From positions 992,001 to 1,056,000 of the forward strand of contig NZ_LT907782.1 of assembly GCF_900206265.1 (NCBI RefSeq): a stretch of 64,000 nt of DNA, in the 5' to 3' direction. Under the pieces are notes generated by a model. That model did no database searches and was not told the DNA's origin. It worked only from the letters and a program-made list of their open reading frames with translations. Source of the DNA: Nitrosomonas ureae (GTDB lineage Bacteria; Pseudomonadota; Gammaproteobacteria; Burkholderiales; Nitrosomonadaceae). This document shows positions 17,796-27,978 of this stretch, in pieces (positions within the stretch are counted from its first letter, which is position 1; each line of letters opens with the position of its first letter). A program made the translations under genes and the position numbers.

Positions 17796-20700
17796 TTAAC
17801 CTACCGGGAAATCCGTGATCACATTCACCCCGATCAGCACCACCGCATCGCCCTGTATGTACTCATGAAAGTTACCCCGAATACCGCCATCAACCCAGCC
17901 GCTGCTCAATCCAACCACGCTATCGCCGGCGTTGCCTTTGATCTTCAGCGTATTCGTCTCACCCGATAGATCGATGACATCCTGCGCGGTCAACGTCAAC
18001 GAATTATCCCCGACACCGTATAAAGCGATAGTCTCGATACCGTGAATCTTATCGATCACACTAGACAGATCGAGATTGAACTCACTCCCGGCCAATCCCA
18101 GGGTATCGGTGCCCGAACCACCATCGACAAACAGAAAGTCATCGTCTAGTATGCGAATATAATCATTTCCGGCACCGCCATCGAATGAATCTGCGCCGCC
18201 GTGGCCGATCATGCGGTCGTTGCCATCACCACTCTCAAAGCTCTCCGCCGCTTTGGTGCCGGTGAAAATGTCGTCTCCGGGCGTACCGGGGAAATCCACC
18301 TCATCACTAAAGCTGCTGCGGCCAAATATGATATAGCTAGAGCCAGATTCGTCACCATTCGCAGCAGCATCAGGCGCACCGACAATCAAATCATCAAAAC
18401 CATCACCATTCACATCACCCGCGCTGCTGACTGACAAACCCGATCGATCACCTTCTGCTTCGCCATCCAGGCGAAAACCATTGTTGCCATCAATACTGGA
18501 TAAATCCATCGTGGAATCAAATCCGGATACTTTGCCAAATACTACATAGCTGGAACCTGAACCGAGAGCACCATTCGGGCTGGCGTTGGCTGCACTAATA
18601 ATTAAATCGTCAAAGCCATCACCATTTACGTCCCCCGCTCCGTCCACAGAAATACCTGAATGATCAAACACTGCTTCACCATCCAGGCGGAAACCGTTGA
18701 TACCATCCAGGCCAGATAGATTCATCGTCGCATCAAATCCGGATGCCTTGCCAAATATCACATAACTGGAGCCGGATTCATTGCCATTCGGATCAGCACG
18801 AAAAGCACCAATAATCACATCATCAAAGCCATCGCCATTAACGTCTCCCGCTCCGGCCACAGAGGAGCCCGAAGAATCAAAGATTGCTTCACCATCCAGT
18901 CGGAAACCGTTGGTACCATCCAGGCCGGATAGATTCATCGTCGCATCAAAACCTGAAGCTTTACCGAACACCACATAATTAGAGGAAATATAATTCGAAG
19001 CGACACCAAAGACACCACCAATAATCACATCACCGAACCCATCGCCATTGACATCTCCCGCTCTACTGACCGAGCTTGCCGCTTGATTCAGGCGAAACCC
19101 GTCACTGCCATTCAATCCGGATAGTTTCATCGTGGCACTGAATCCTGAAGCCTTGCCGAATACCACGTAACTGGAATCAGTGGTACCGGCCGTAACAATC
19201 ACGTCGTCAAAACCATCACTGTTAACGTCACCCACACTGCTCACAGAGGCACCCGATCGACCACCTACTTCACCATCCATGCGAAAACCATTCTTCCCAT
19301 CAAGATCGGATAAATTCATCACCGCAGAAAAACCTGACGATTTACCAAACACAACATAACTGTAACCCGAGAAATTTCCAGCTCTGTAGGCACCTATAAT
19401 CAAATCTTCAAAACCATCACCATTCACGTCTCCCGCATCGCTAAAGGAATCACCTGACCAATCACTATTTTTTACTCCATCCAGGCGAAAACCATTACTG
19501 CCGTCAAGACTGGATAAATCCATCTTGGCATCAAATTCAGAAGCCTTGCCAAACACTACATAGGTGGAGCCGGAAAATAAACCGTTCGGATCAGCATATG
19601 GCGTGCCAACCATCAAATCATCAAAACCATCACCATTGACATCTCCAGCGCTACTTACCAGCCTACCCAAATCGTCACGCGCGTCCACTCCATCCAGGCG
19701 AAAACCATTTTTACCATTGAGACCGGACAAATTGATGATACCAATATCCGAGAATTCAACCCGCACTGCCTCATCCACCTTCAATACCGCTCCATTCTGC
19801 TTGTACGTATGAAAACCACCTTGGATTCCTCCATCCACCCAATGATTACCGCGTACAGTAATTTCATCGCCGATATCACCCTTGACGATCAAGGTGCCTG
19901 AAGTATCGCTAGGCAGAGCAAGCAATTCCGCTGTGGTTAATTTCAACGTATTATTTCCGTTACCGCTCAGATCTATCGTTTCAATGCCATTGATTTTTCC
20001 CCGGACATCAGCCAGATCCAGATGTATTCCGCTTCCATCCAAAGCCAGCGTATCGTGCCCTTTGCCACCGTCAACCAACTGGAAATCCAGATCGGGCACC
20101 CGGATAGTGTCATCGTCGAGCCCTCCATACATCACATCCGCCCCGCCACCGCCGATCAATAAGTCATTACCATCATTCGCATCAAAACGCTCCGCCGCCT
20201 CGGTGCCTGTAAAAACATCATTATTTTCAGGAATGCCCACATAGGTTACGGTACCGGTAAACTGACTTTTGCCAAAGATCACATAAGCAGCGTCATCACC
20301 AGGATTAGCACCCGGGTCGGCGACCATTAAATCATCAAATCCATCCCCGTTGACGTCTCCTGCCCCGCTGACCCAGCGTGACGCTCCATCGAAACGAACA
20401 CTATTAGTGCGGTCTAGTTCGAACACTTTTACCGTGGCATCAAACCCGAATGCCTTACCGAACATCACGTAACTAAAGCCGGAACTGCTAAAAATCAAAT
20501 CGTCAAAGCCATCGCCGTTGACGTCTCCAGCTCCGCTGATTGTATTGCCGAAAAATCCACTACCACTTCCAATTCTATCCAAAAGAAAGCCATTATTTCC
20601 ATCCAGATCGAATAAGTTCAACGTGGCTTCAAATCCTGATGATCTACCGAATACAATACCCCGTCCAATAATGACGTCATCAATCCCATCGCCGTTGATG

Positions 20701-23030
20701 TCTCCCGCACTGCTGACTTCTCCGAAAGTACCAACAATGTGAAAACCATTACTGCCGTCAAGATCGGACAAGTTCATCGTGGCATCAAAACCTGAAGATT
20801 TTCCGAATACAATATTGCCGTCAACAATGACGTCATCAATCCCATCGCCGTTGATGTCTCCCGCATTGCTGACCGATTCAACCGAACCATCGATGCGAAA
20901 ACCATTATTCCCATTAAGTTCGGCAACATCTACCACTGCATCAAAACCGGATGATTTACCAAACACCACGTAACTGGCTTCATCGTTGTATTGATAGGGA
21001 GCGAATTCGGAGCCTATGATCACGTCATCAAAACCATCACCATTGATATCTCCCGCACCACTAAATGATCTACCGGTAAAATTACCATCGGGCACTCCAT
21101 CGATGCGAAAACCGGTATTCCCATCCAGATCGGCTAAATTCCCGGGATTAATATCACCCGACTTGCCAAATATGATGTATGCGGAGCTATAAAAACTATA
21201 ATAACCATATGAACCTGTAATTAGAGCCACGTCATCAAAACCATCGCCGTTTATATCACCGACACCTTCGACAAAACTTTGATTAGTGCCGCCAAGCGCA
21301 AAACCATTTTTACCGTCAAATCCAGTCAAATCTAGTGTGGCATCAAAACCTGAATCTTTACCAAATACGACGTAACTTCCTCCATAGTACTTCTCAAAGA
21401 CAAGCCCGATTCCCATATCGTCAAAACCGTCGCCGTTCATGTCACCCACGCTGTTGACCGATATGGCATCCAGATAATAACTATCAAGCACATTCAGACG
21501 AAAACCGTTACCGCCATCCAGACTGGATAAATTGATACTGATCATGGGCTCCCTCACCTCCGGCAGAGGCGGGAAATCCACGCCGCCATCGGTGAATTCG
21601 CTACGGCCGAATATGACGTAACCGGGGCCGGAATCATCGCCGTTTGAATTCGAATTGGGCGCATTCACGATCAAATCATCAAATCCATCGCCATTCATGT
21701 CCCCGGCACCGCTAACCGAACCGCCAAAAGGACGATCATATATCGATCCATCAAACGCTGTTAATTTCGGACCATCAATACGAAAACCATTATTATCACC
21801 GTCCAAATCGGATAGATTCATTGCCGCGTCAAATCCCGAAGCCTTACCGAATACCACGTAACTGGAACCGGTCAATACCCCTTGCGGATTAGCAAAAGGC
21901 GCACCAATAATCAAATCAGCAAAACCATCGCCATTGACATCCCCCGCACTGCTTACAGAACGGCCCGAGAGATCATTAATCGTCGCTCCATCCAGCCGGA
22001 AACCGTTACTGCCATCGAGAGCAGACAGATTTAGCACTGCATCAAAACCCGATGACTTGCCAAACACCACGTAACTGGAGCCGGAATTGCGTCCGTTCAG
22101 GTCAGCTGAAAAATCCCCAATAATCAAATCAGCAAAACCATCGCCATTGACATCCCCCGCATTGCTGATCGCACCCGCTCCTCCATCCAGACGAAAACCA
22201 TTGTTGCCATCGAGAACGGACAGATTCATCGTTGCATCGAATCCCGATGACTTGCCAAACACAATATAACTAGTACCGGAACGGTCACCATTTTCATCGA
22301 TCCTGGTACCCCCAATCATTACATCATCAAAGCCGTCTCCGTTGACGTCTCCTGCATTGCTAACCGTGCTACCTCCATCCAGACGAAAACCATTACTGCC
22401 ATCGAGAACAGACAGATTCATCGTCGCATCGAATCCCGATGCCTTGCCAAACACTACGTAGCTGGAGCCGGAACTATTACCATTCGGATCAGCTCCGTAA
22501 GCGCCAATGATCACATCATCAAAACCGTCTCCATTGATATCACCCGCATTACTAACTGAAAAACCTGAATAATCATACGCCGCCACACCATCCAGACGAA
22601 AACCATTGCTGCCATCAAGATCGGATAAATTTACCTCCGCATCAAATCCCGATGACTTGCCGAATACCACATAGCTATTACCGTAGTAGTAATGCGTATT
22701 ACCAAAATGTTTACCAACGATTAAATCATCCAACCCATCGCCATTGATATCCCCCGCGCTGCTGACCGAGCTTGCTCCGCTATCCAGACGAAAACCATTG
22801 CTGCCATCGAGATTGGACAGATTCAACGTAGCATCAAATCCATCGGCCTTGCCAAACACCACATAGCTAATCAAATTAAAGCCACTAACAATCACATCAT
22901 CCAGGCCATCGCCATTGACGTCTCCTACATTGCTTACCCAGGTGCCTGAAAAACCAGACCCCTGCGCGCCAACCAGACGAAAACCGTTCTCTCCATCCAG
23001 GTCTGCCACATTAATACTTTGCGTTGCCAT
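17796..23030 (-). CDS. Giant three-propeller FG-GAP/RTX protein
   Basis: The 1744-residue product consists of three seven-repeat FG-GAP propellers (about 1-490, 496-920 and 1095-1575), each repeat with a GDxNGDGxDD calcium loop (a few variants such as NSDG or GFAD). RTX-type modules follow propeller two (about 925-1090) and propeller three (about 1581-1744); none follows propeller one, which runs straight into a new unit opening with Met496-ISINLSSLDGG. That opening resembles the start of the 657-residue paralog, so the gene appears to be a fusion of three ancestral propeller-plus-RTX units. No Sec signal; type I secretion is likely, but no T1SS gene is in the window. GGAG lies 8 bases before the ATG. 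Likely calcium-binding surface or secreted protein. Confidence 0.88.
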   Translation of the reverse strand: MATQSINVADLDGENGFRLVGAQGSGFSGTWVSNVGDVNGDGLDDVIVSGFNLISYVVFGKADGFDATLNLSNLDGSNGFRLDSGASSVSSAGDINGDGLDDLIVGKHFGNTHYYYGNSYVVFGKSSGFDAEVNLSDLDGSNGFRLDGVAAYDYSGFSVSNAGDINGDGFDDVIIGAYGADPNGNSSGSSYVVFGKASGFDATMNLSVLDGSNGFRLDGGSTVSNAGDVNGDGFDDVMIGGTRIDENGDRSGTSYIVFGKSSGFDATMNLSVLDGNNGFRLDGGAGAISNAGDVNGDGFADLIIGDFSADLNGRNSGSSYVVFGKSSGFDAVLNLSALDGSNGFRLDGATINDLSGRSVSSAGDVNGDGFADLIIGAPFANPQGVLTGSSYVVFGKASGFDAAMNLSDLDGDNNGFRIDGPKLTAFDGSIYDRPFGGSVSGAGDMNGDGFDDLIVNAPNSNSNGDDSGPGYVIFGRSEFTDGGVDFPPLPEVREPMISINLSSLDGGNGFRLNVLDSYYLDAISVNSVGDMNGDGFDDMGIGLVFEKYYGGSYVVFGKDSGFDATLDLTGFDGKNGFALGGTNQSFVEGVGDINGDGFDDVALITGSYGYYSFYSSAYIIFGKSGDINPGNLADLDGNTGFRIDGVPDGNFTGRSFSGAGDINGDGFDDVIIGSEFAPYQYNDEASYVVFGKSSGFDAVVDVAELNGNNGFRIDGSVESVSNAGDINGDGIDDVIVDGNIVFGKSSGFDATMNLSDLDGSNGFHIVGTFGEVSSAGDINGDGIDDVIIGRGIVFGRSSGFEATLNLFDLDGNNGFLLDRIGSGSGFFGNTISGAGDVNGDGFDDLIFSSSGFSYVMFGKAFGFDATVKVFELDRTNSVRFDGASRWVSGAGDVNGDGFDDLMVADPGANPGDDAAYVIFGKSQFTGTVTYVGIPENNDVFTGTEAAERFDANDGNDLLIGGGGADVMYGGLDDDTIRVPDLDFQLVDGGKGHDTLALDGSGIHLDLADVRGKINGIETIDLSGNGNNTLKLTTAELLALPSDTSGTLIVKGDIGDEITVRGNHWVDGGIQGGFHTYKQNGAVLKVDEAVRVEFSDIGIINLSGLNGKNGFRLDGVDARDDLGRLVSSAGDVNGDGFDDLMVGTPYADPNGLFSGSTYVVFGKASEFDAKMDLSSLDGSNGFRLDGVKNSDWSGDSFSDAGDVNGDGFEDLIIGAYRAGNFSGYSYVVFGKSSGFSAVMNLSDLDGKNGFRMDGEVGGRSGASVSSVGDVNSDGFDDVIVTAGTTDSSYVVFGKASGFSATMKLSGLNGSDGFRLNQAASSVSRAGDVNGDGFGDVIIGGVFGVASNYISSNYVVFGKASGFDATMNLSGLDGTNGFRLDGEAIFDSSGSSVAGAGDVNGDGFDDVIIGAFRADPNGNESGSSYVIFGKASGFDATMNLSGLDGINGFRLDGEAVFDHSGISVDGAGDVNGDGFDDLIISAANASPNGALGSGSSYVVFGKVSGFDSTMDLSSIDGNNGFRLDGEAEGDRSGLSVSSAGDVNGDGFDDLIVGAPDAAANGDESGSSYIIFGRSSFSDEVDFPGTPGDDIFTGTKAAESFESGDGNDRMIGHGGADSFDGGAGNDYIRILDDDFLFVDGGSGTDTLGLAGSEFNLDLSSVIDKIHGIETIALYGVGDNSLTLTAQDVIDLSGETNTLKIKGNAGDSVVGLSSGWVDGGIRGNFHEYIQGDAVVLIGVNVITDFPVG

Positions 23031-23486
23031 TTTTTGTCTCCAAATAAGAAGAGATTTGCAGCTTATCCATCAATCCTGAGGTCATTCACCGTCATCTTAG
23101 CCTTGAACCAAGTGGTTAAATGATTGGGATACTTATCAGCAGAATATTCCATCGCATACCGCAAGTCGTTAATTTAAATTATTTTTATTAGAATATATTG
23201 ACGAGATCAGGCACTGTGGCACAAAAATCATTGAATGACAATTCAGATAATTCTGACTGTATGTGTAGGAAGTTAATTGGAAATTTTTGTATGGGCTTGT
23301 CAAACACATGCAAAAAACCACTCCCTGGAGGGATTAATAACGATCGGTAAAGCTAAGAGATATGATAGATCTTACCGGGAGCTCCCGGCGTTCTGTTTTT
23401 GATATAGCATCAGGTAACAGCGGCATCAATGGTGTGATCGAAAAATCATGCGCTTCATGATGTGAAAATTGTATTATTTTCTACAA
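23031..23486. other. Intergenic region upstream of giant FG-GAP gene
   Basis: Contains the duplicated 128-base block (23142-23269) and, further on, the perfect palindrome CCGGGAGCTCCCGG at 23375-23388, which has no T-run on the strand of the receptor gene and so is a poor terminator. No gene recognised. Confidence 0.45.
23142..23269 (-). repeat. 128-base upstream block, copy B (paralog at 16777-16904)
   Basis: Near-identical to the block upstream of the 657-residue FG-GAP gene and equally placed relative to the start codon. The shared part includes a GGCACTGTGGCACAAAAA core and a run of A+T that could hold the -10; I cannot assign a promoter class with confidence. Confidence 0.8.
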
Positions 23487-26400
23487 TCAATAAGCCAAGC
23501 GAACACTAAAGTTAAAGAAGCGTCCACGGCGGAACTGCCTGCTGATTTCGTCACCTTGCATGATGAGCACATCGTCATCCAATAGATTTTGTGCTGATGC
23601 CTGCATCGATATTCCCCGATACAAATTCTGGCTGAGCACAAAATCGACTTGATGAAAGGGCTGCTCGTATTTATCGGGCGTTCCCAGTAGCCCTGCGGCT
23701 ACGATACGTTTGCTGGAGACGTTGTACAATAAGGTCGCCTGTGTCTTCCAGGCCGGATTATCATAGCCGATCTGAAAATTAACGATATGCGAAGAATGAC
23801 CTTGCAAGGGCCTTTCGACGGTCGTCAGCGATGCCAGATTCTCGGCGCTTAATTGAACCTTCGATGTAGACCATGTGTAATTGCCACCTACATAAAAATT
23901 TTGCAATTGCGGATGCACAAAATCCAATTTTTTTAGCAATTCAAATTCAAACCCATAAATATTCGCTTTATCCGTATTCTGATAAGTATTCAGCACGCCA
24001 GAGCCCACTTGAGTGACCAACTCGATGGGATTGGTCAGATCTTTCCAGAAAAAACCGGCAAAGATGTTTTCACTAGGCGATAAGTAATATTCCCAACGCA
24101 CATCCCAGTTGGTGATCGCGGTTTGTTTGAGATTCGGATTACCGATGGTTTCCTGGTTGGTATTGATATCGGTAAAGGGAGCGATGGATAATTCCCTGAA
24201 ATCCGGTCGTGATAATGTTTGGCTAAAACCCGCTCGCAGTTGCTGTTTGTCCGTAAGAAACATCGTAGCCGTTGCTGCCGGTAACATATCAACTCTGTTC
24301 AGTCTTGCGGTTGTGGGCAAATTATCCTTGAATGTATTGACCTTCTGATCATTATCTTCCCATCGCAATCCACCGGTGATATTGACTCTATCGTGCAGCA
24401 ACCAGTCCATTTTTCCATAATAAGAAAAGAGGTTTTGAGACGCGGTGTAGCTTTCGCTGGCCCGGGTGACATCACGCAGTTGAAATCCATTCCTCCCGAT
24501 GAAGGCGGGTTGCAGGATATTTTCCACCGAGGGTTGAGCTAAAACGGAATTATCGAAGGATGTTGTAAAATAGTTAAAGCGCTGAATATTCGAGTCACGG
24601 GTTTTATCCTGGGTGATAAAACCGCCGTGCATCGTTATTTTATAATCACGCAAAACCTCTAATGGCAATTTCCCATCGACACGCCAGCTTCGATCCCGGT
24701 CAATCAGATCGGAATACATGATCTGATTGCTATCCACCTGACGCGAAAAAGAGAAATTGCCGTTTCTTGAAACATCATCGTAACGATAATCGCGTGTTTT
24801 AGGCTCAACCCGATCGGCGGTGGCATCGGTAAACAACCAGTTAACGGTAAAATCCTTCAATTGATCAAACCGGTGCTCACCCCCTACCTGATGCATGAAT
24901 AATTGATTCGAGAAAAATTTAAGCCGCGTTCTGCGGATATCAAAAGTTTCAGCATCGGTAAATCCCTGAGCAACTCTGGCTTCATCGAAAGATTGGCGCA
25001 AGAACATGGTCTTCGCAAAAAGCTTATGCGTATCCTTATATTGCAGTTCTGTTCCGCCATAACCCGTCAGATGCACTTCGCGCAGCGACCGTTGCGTATC
25101 AAAATCCATTTTTTTGATCAACTCGCCATCATCCGTAGCAAATTCGCGGTTGATTTCGTTCTGCCGTCTAAATTCCTGTTTCCAGCCAGCCGCTGCAATG
25201 TAACCCCAGGTAAAATCACCATAAGAAAAACGATCGCCGACAGACGCTTGCATGCCCGTATCGGGGCCGATCTTTTTCCTGTTGACATCCCACACCCCTG
25301 ACAAATCCTCGCCAAGTTTTTCCAGTTGCACGGGCGTAACGCCATTCGGATTAAAGGGGGATTGCGGACGCAGGTTTCCATCCTTGATTGCAGCATCCAG
25401 CGAATCGGGCATGGCGCGCGCGCCATCGTCATAACTGGTAAAGTCAATGCCGCCTCCCTTGTACGTCAAACCTTCCTGAAAGGTGGTATTGTCATTAACA
25501 CCCGCCTGCAAATTGAGGTTGAAAAAGAACTCATCCGGAATGCCGCGCGTGCGCATCTCCAGCGTGCCCCCGGCAAACTCCGCCGGGCGATCCGGCGAGT
25601 AGGTCTTTTGCACCTGCACACTCTCAAGAATATTGGTGGGGAAAAGATCCAGTGGCACCACGCGACGGGTCGGATCCGGGCTGGGAATCGCTGCACCGTT
25701 CACCAGTGTGGTTGAGAATCGCTCACCCAATCCACGGATAAAAATGAACTGGCCGCCGACCAGCGTGAGTCCGGATGCCCTTCGTAACGCACTAGCGGCA
25801 TCGCTATCGCCCGCACGGCTAAATTGCTCGGCACCCAATACGGTTGAAACAGATGTGGCGGTGCGTTGCTCTTCAATCACCGAAGCCACCGTACCTGCCA
25901 GATGGGGCTCCAAAACCACATATTCAGCCAATTCCACCCCTGCAGGGGTAAGCTTGAAGCTGAGTTCGGTGGTTTGCGCGTCAGTGATCTTGACATCATC
26001 CTGCGTTTGGCTGCTGAAAGCGCTATGTAACAAAGAAACGCTGTAACTGCCGGCCGCAACCGTGGCACTTATCCGACCTTGCTCATCCGTTCTTAATTTT
26101 TGCTGGGATCCACTCAGAAAAACTTGTACATCCTTGATCGGTTTCTGTGTTTCTGCGGATATCACTTGCACGGAAATAATACCCTCCCCCTGATCTTGCG
26201 CTTCGCTCGCGGTTGCCTCCATACCGGCTAACGTTCCTGCGACCGAGCTTTCAATATTGAGCAATGGCTGCTTTTTTCCGGGATAGAAGGTGATCAGTAT
26301 TTGCGCGTTCTCAGCCGGACGCAGGGGTAAATCGAAAGTAAATTCTTGATCCTGGGTTTTGAGCGTGAATTGATACGATCCGGGCGGTAATTTCCCCGCA

Positions 26401-26672
26401 ATGCTGCCATTCGCATTGGTTTTCAACGCGGAATCCCCGTCCGAACGCCAATTATAGGTTGAGGGCGTGGCTTCAAAAATTAATGCTGCATTGGATTTGT
26501 CATACCATTCACTGGTAATGGATAGCTCAGCATTTTCAATCGGCATTCCGTTCTGAAATAAATAAATCGCAAACTCGGCTTTCTCAGTTTCAGCCCGAGC
26601 AAAGGTACTGATCAAAGCAATCGCGATTATGCTGCAAAACCAGAAAATTTTTTTTAATTTTTTTGTATTCAT
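23487..26672 (-). CDS. TonB-dependent outer-membrane receptor with N-terminal Ig-like extension
   Basis: The roughly 1061-residue protein has a signal peptide (cleavage near FARAE, residue 30), one or two beta-sandwich domains of carboxypeptidase-regulatory type (about 35-250), the plug (about 265-400, with 'IRGLGERFSTTLVNG' and 'PSPDPTRRVVPLDLFP') and a 22-strand-type barrel ending in an aromatic residue (SVRLAY). The plug motif is that of Oar-like receptors of Proteobacteria. The ATG at 26672 is preferred over a TTG at 26684. It is the last gene of the DUF3450-TtpC-ExbB-ExbD-TonB-TPR operon, which supplies its energy. Substrate unknown; a PHO box at the operon head hints at a phosphorus-containing ligand. 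Confidence 0.92.
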   Translation of the reverse strand: MNTKKLKKIFWFCSIIAIALISTFARAETEKAEFAIYLFQNGMPIENAELSITSEWYDKSNAALIFEATPSTYNWRSDGDSALKTNANGSIAGKLPPGSYQFTLKTQDQEFTFDLPLRPAENAQILITFYPGKKQPLLNIESSVAGTLAGMEATASEAQDQGEGIISVQVISAETQKPIKDVQVFLSGSQQKLRTDEQGRISATVAAGSYSVSLLHSAFSSQTQDDVKITDAQTTELSFKLTPAGVELAEYVVLEPHLAGTVASVIEEQRTATSVSTVLGAEQFSRAGDSDAASALRRASGLTLVGGQFIFIRGLGERFSTTLVNGAAIPSPDPTRRVVPLDLFPTNILESVQVQKTYSPDRPAEFAGGTLEMRTRGIPDEFFFNLNLQAGVNDNTTFQEGLTYKGGGIDFTSYDDGARAMPDSLDAAIKDGNLRPQSPFNPNGVTPVQLEKLGEDLSGVWDVNRKKIGPDTGMQASVGDRFSYGDFTWGYIAAAGWKQEFRRQNEINREFATDDGELIKKMDFDTQRSLREVHLTGYGGTELQYKDTHKLFAKTMFLRQSFDEARVAQGFTDAETFDIRRTRLKFFSNQLFMHQVGGEHRFDQLKDFTVNWLFTDATADRVEPKTRDYRYDDVSRNGNFSFSRQVDSNQIMYSDLIDRDRSWRVDGKLPLEVLRDYKITMHGGFITQDKTRDSNIQRFNYFTTSFDNSVLAQPSVENILQPAFIGRNGFQLRDVTRASESYTASQNLFSYYGKMDWLLHDRVNITGGLRWEDNDQKVNTFKDNLPTTARLNRVDMLPAATATMFLTDKQQLRAGFSQTLSRPDFRELSIAPFTDINTNQETIGNPNLKQTAITNWDVRWEYYLSPSENIFAGFFWKDLTNPIELVTQVGSGVLNTYQNTDKANIYGFEFELLKKLDFVHPQLQNFYVGGNYTWSTSKVQLSAENLASLTTVERPLQGHSSHIVNFQIGYDNPAWKTQATLLYNVSSKRIVAAGLLGTPDKYEQPFHQVDFVLSQNLYRGISMQASAQNLLDDDVLIMQGDEISRQFRRGRFFNFSVRLAY

Positions 26673-26794
26673 TTGGCGTATCAAGCCCCCTCTCCACTTA
26701 CAACACGCTGGTTCATGGAGATAAATTCTAATTATGGATTGACCGAAAGAGCCGTTCCGGGCGGATGGTTAAGGCGGCATGGCGAGCGTACGCA

Positions 26795-27970
26795 TCAGGT
26801 GCATTGCCAGGGTTCGTTTTTGCATACTTCCATCAAGCGGCGAAGTTCCGTGGCTTTGCGAAAAAGTTCAGCGTTCGTGAGATGTTGCAGGTGCTTATCG
26901 ACCGCGGAAAAACGGCGGCTCGAAAATAGCGCATAAGCCAATGCATAGCGAATATCCTGGTCTTCCAATAAGCCGGTACGGTACAAACTGGACTCCATAT
27001 TGGCGGCATGTTCGAATTGCTTTAATGCCAGCAGAATCGATAACCGCTGTTTCAACTTCACTTTTTGATCACTGATGCTTTCATTGAGCGTCAAGGCTTT
27101 GTGAAACCGGCCTGCGCGCCGGTAGATTTCGGCGGCTTCCGCCTGTAAGACAGGATTCAATAATGAAGCCTGCTCCAGAATAAATGCTGCGGAATTCAAC
27201 TGCCCCTGATCCAGATAAGTATGCGCCAGCAGTTTTGCCACCATTTCCTCATGCGGGTATTGCAGGCGCGCAACTTCAAGAATGTTGATGGCTTCCCGAT
27301 ATTCCCGGCTCAAACGCAATGCATTGCCGAAGGCGACATAATCCGTAGCGGTTGCATCCGCGCGTTTGAAATATTCCCGGCCTAATCGGATAGCTTCCTG
27401 ATAGAGTCCCAATTCAACAAAATAAAACACCTTGCGCTTGAGAAAACGAGAATCCGATGGAAAAGTGCGCTGCCCTGCGTTCAAGGTATCGATCGCCGCT
27501 GTGGTTCGTTGCAAGTGCCAATAGGATTCCGCTTTCAAACTGATTAAGACTGCATCCTTGTTAACCAACGCACCGGCCTTTTCAAGGGCATCAAGGGTAT
27601 TCTTGTAATCTTTCACTCCGAAGTAAGCTTGCGCCAAATAGATAAAGATGGATGGATCCTTTTGTCCATTCTTGACTGCTAGCCGCAAGCTGTCTTTGGC
27701 TGCTTCGAGGTCGTTCAATCCCAGATACGATAAACCTTGCAGCGTATAAAATCGGGCCAGATCGGTTTTTTTATTGCCTAAATCGACACTTTGCAATGCC
27801 AGCAAAGCGCGGTCATGATGCCCATCTTTAAGCATGACCGCAGCCAATTCAATAAAATCGGTGGGTTGCTGCGCCTTATTATCGCTTGCTCCCGCAGGAT
27901 AAGCGTAACAACTCAGGGCGATAGCCACATAAATCAGGTAATGAAATTGCCAGAGCCCGTGGTTTTTCAT
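26795..27970 (-). CDS. Exported TPR-repeat protein of the TonB cluster
   Basis: The 391-residue product starts with a signal peptide or anchor (core about 8-25, then PAGASDN) followed by many helical TPR-like repeats, for example 'LARFYTLQGLSYLGLNDLEAAK'-type units (short form: GLSYLGLNDLEAAKDSL). TPR proteins occupy this position next to tonB in Vibrio TonB2-type clusters, where they help the system reach or sort receptors; that role is known for relatives and inferred here. A TTG at 27982 overlapping the tonB stop is possible, but the ATG at 27970, 8 bases past the stop, is the more usual choice; neither has a good ribosome site, suggesting coupling to tonB. Confidence 0.82.
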   Translation of the reverse strand: MKNHGLWQFHYLIYVAIALSCYAYPAGASDNKAQQPTDFIELAAVMLKDGHHDRALLALQSVDLGNKKTDLARFYTLQGLSYLGLNDLEAAKDSLRLAVKNGQKDPSIFIYLAQAYFGVKDYKNTLDALEKAGALVNKDAVLISLKAESYWHLQRTTAAIDTLNAGQRTFPSDSRFLKRKVFYFVELGLYQEAIRLGREYFKRADATATDYVAFGNALRLSREYREAINILEVARLQYPHEEMVAKLLAHTYLDQGQLNSAAFILEQASLLNPVLQAEAAEIYRRAGRFHKALTLNESISDQKVKLKQRLSILLALKQFEHAANMESSLYRTGLLEDQDIRYALAYALFSSRRFSAVDKHLQHLTNAELFRKATELRRLMEVCKNEPWQCT

Positions 27971-27978
27971 ATCAACGA

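Noticed and set aside
18201..22269. Several plus-strand open frames of 60-120 codons opposite the giant gene
   Set aside because: They are antisense shadows of the FG-GAP repeats, lack ribosome sites and have repetitive, low-complexity products.
17796..23030. Regularly spaced repeats that could suggest a CRISPR or satellite array
   Set aside because: The period is that of an in-frame 60-70 residue FG-GAP unit, the repeats differ in sequence, and the frame stays open for 1744 codons.
16777..23269. A possible PHO box in the duplicated FG-GAP upstream blocks (TTGTCAT half-site)
   Set aside because: Only one half-site is present; the position 11 bases away does not match in either copy.
23375..23388. 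Perfect palindrome CCGGGAGCTCCCGG as terminator of the receptor operon
   Set aside because: No T-run follows on the minus strand; it may be chance or a protein site.
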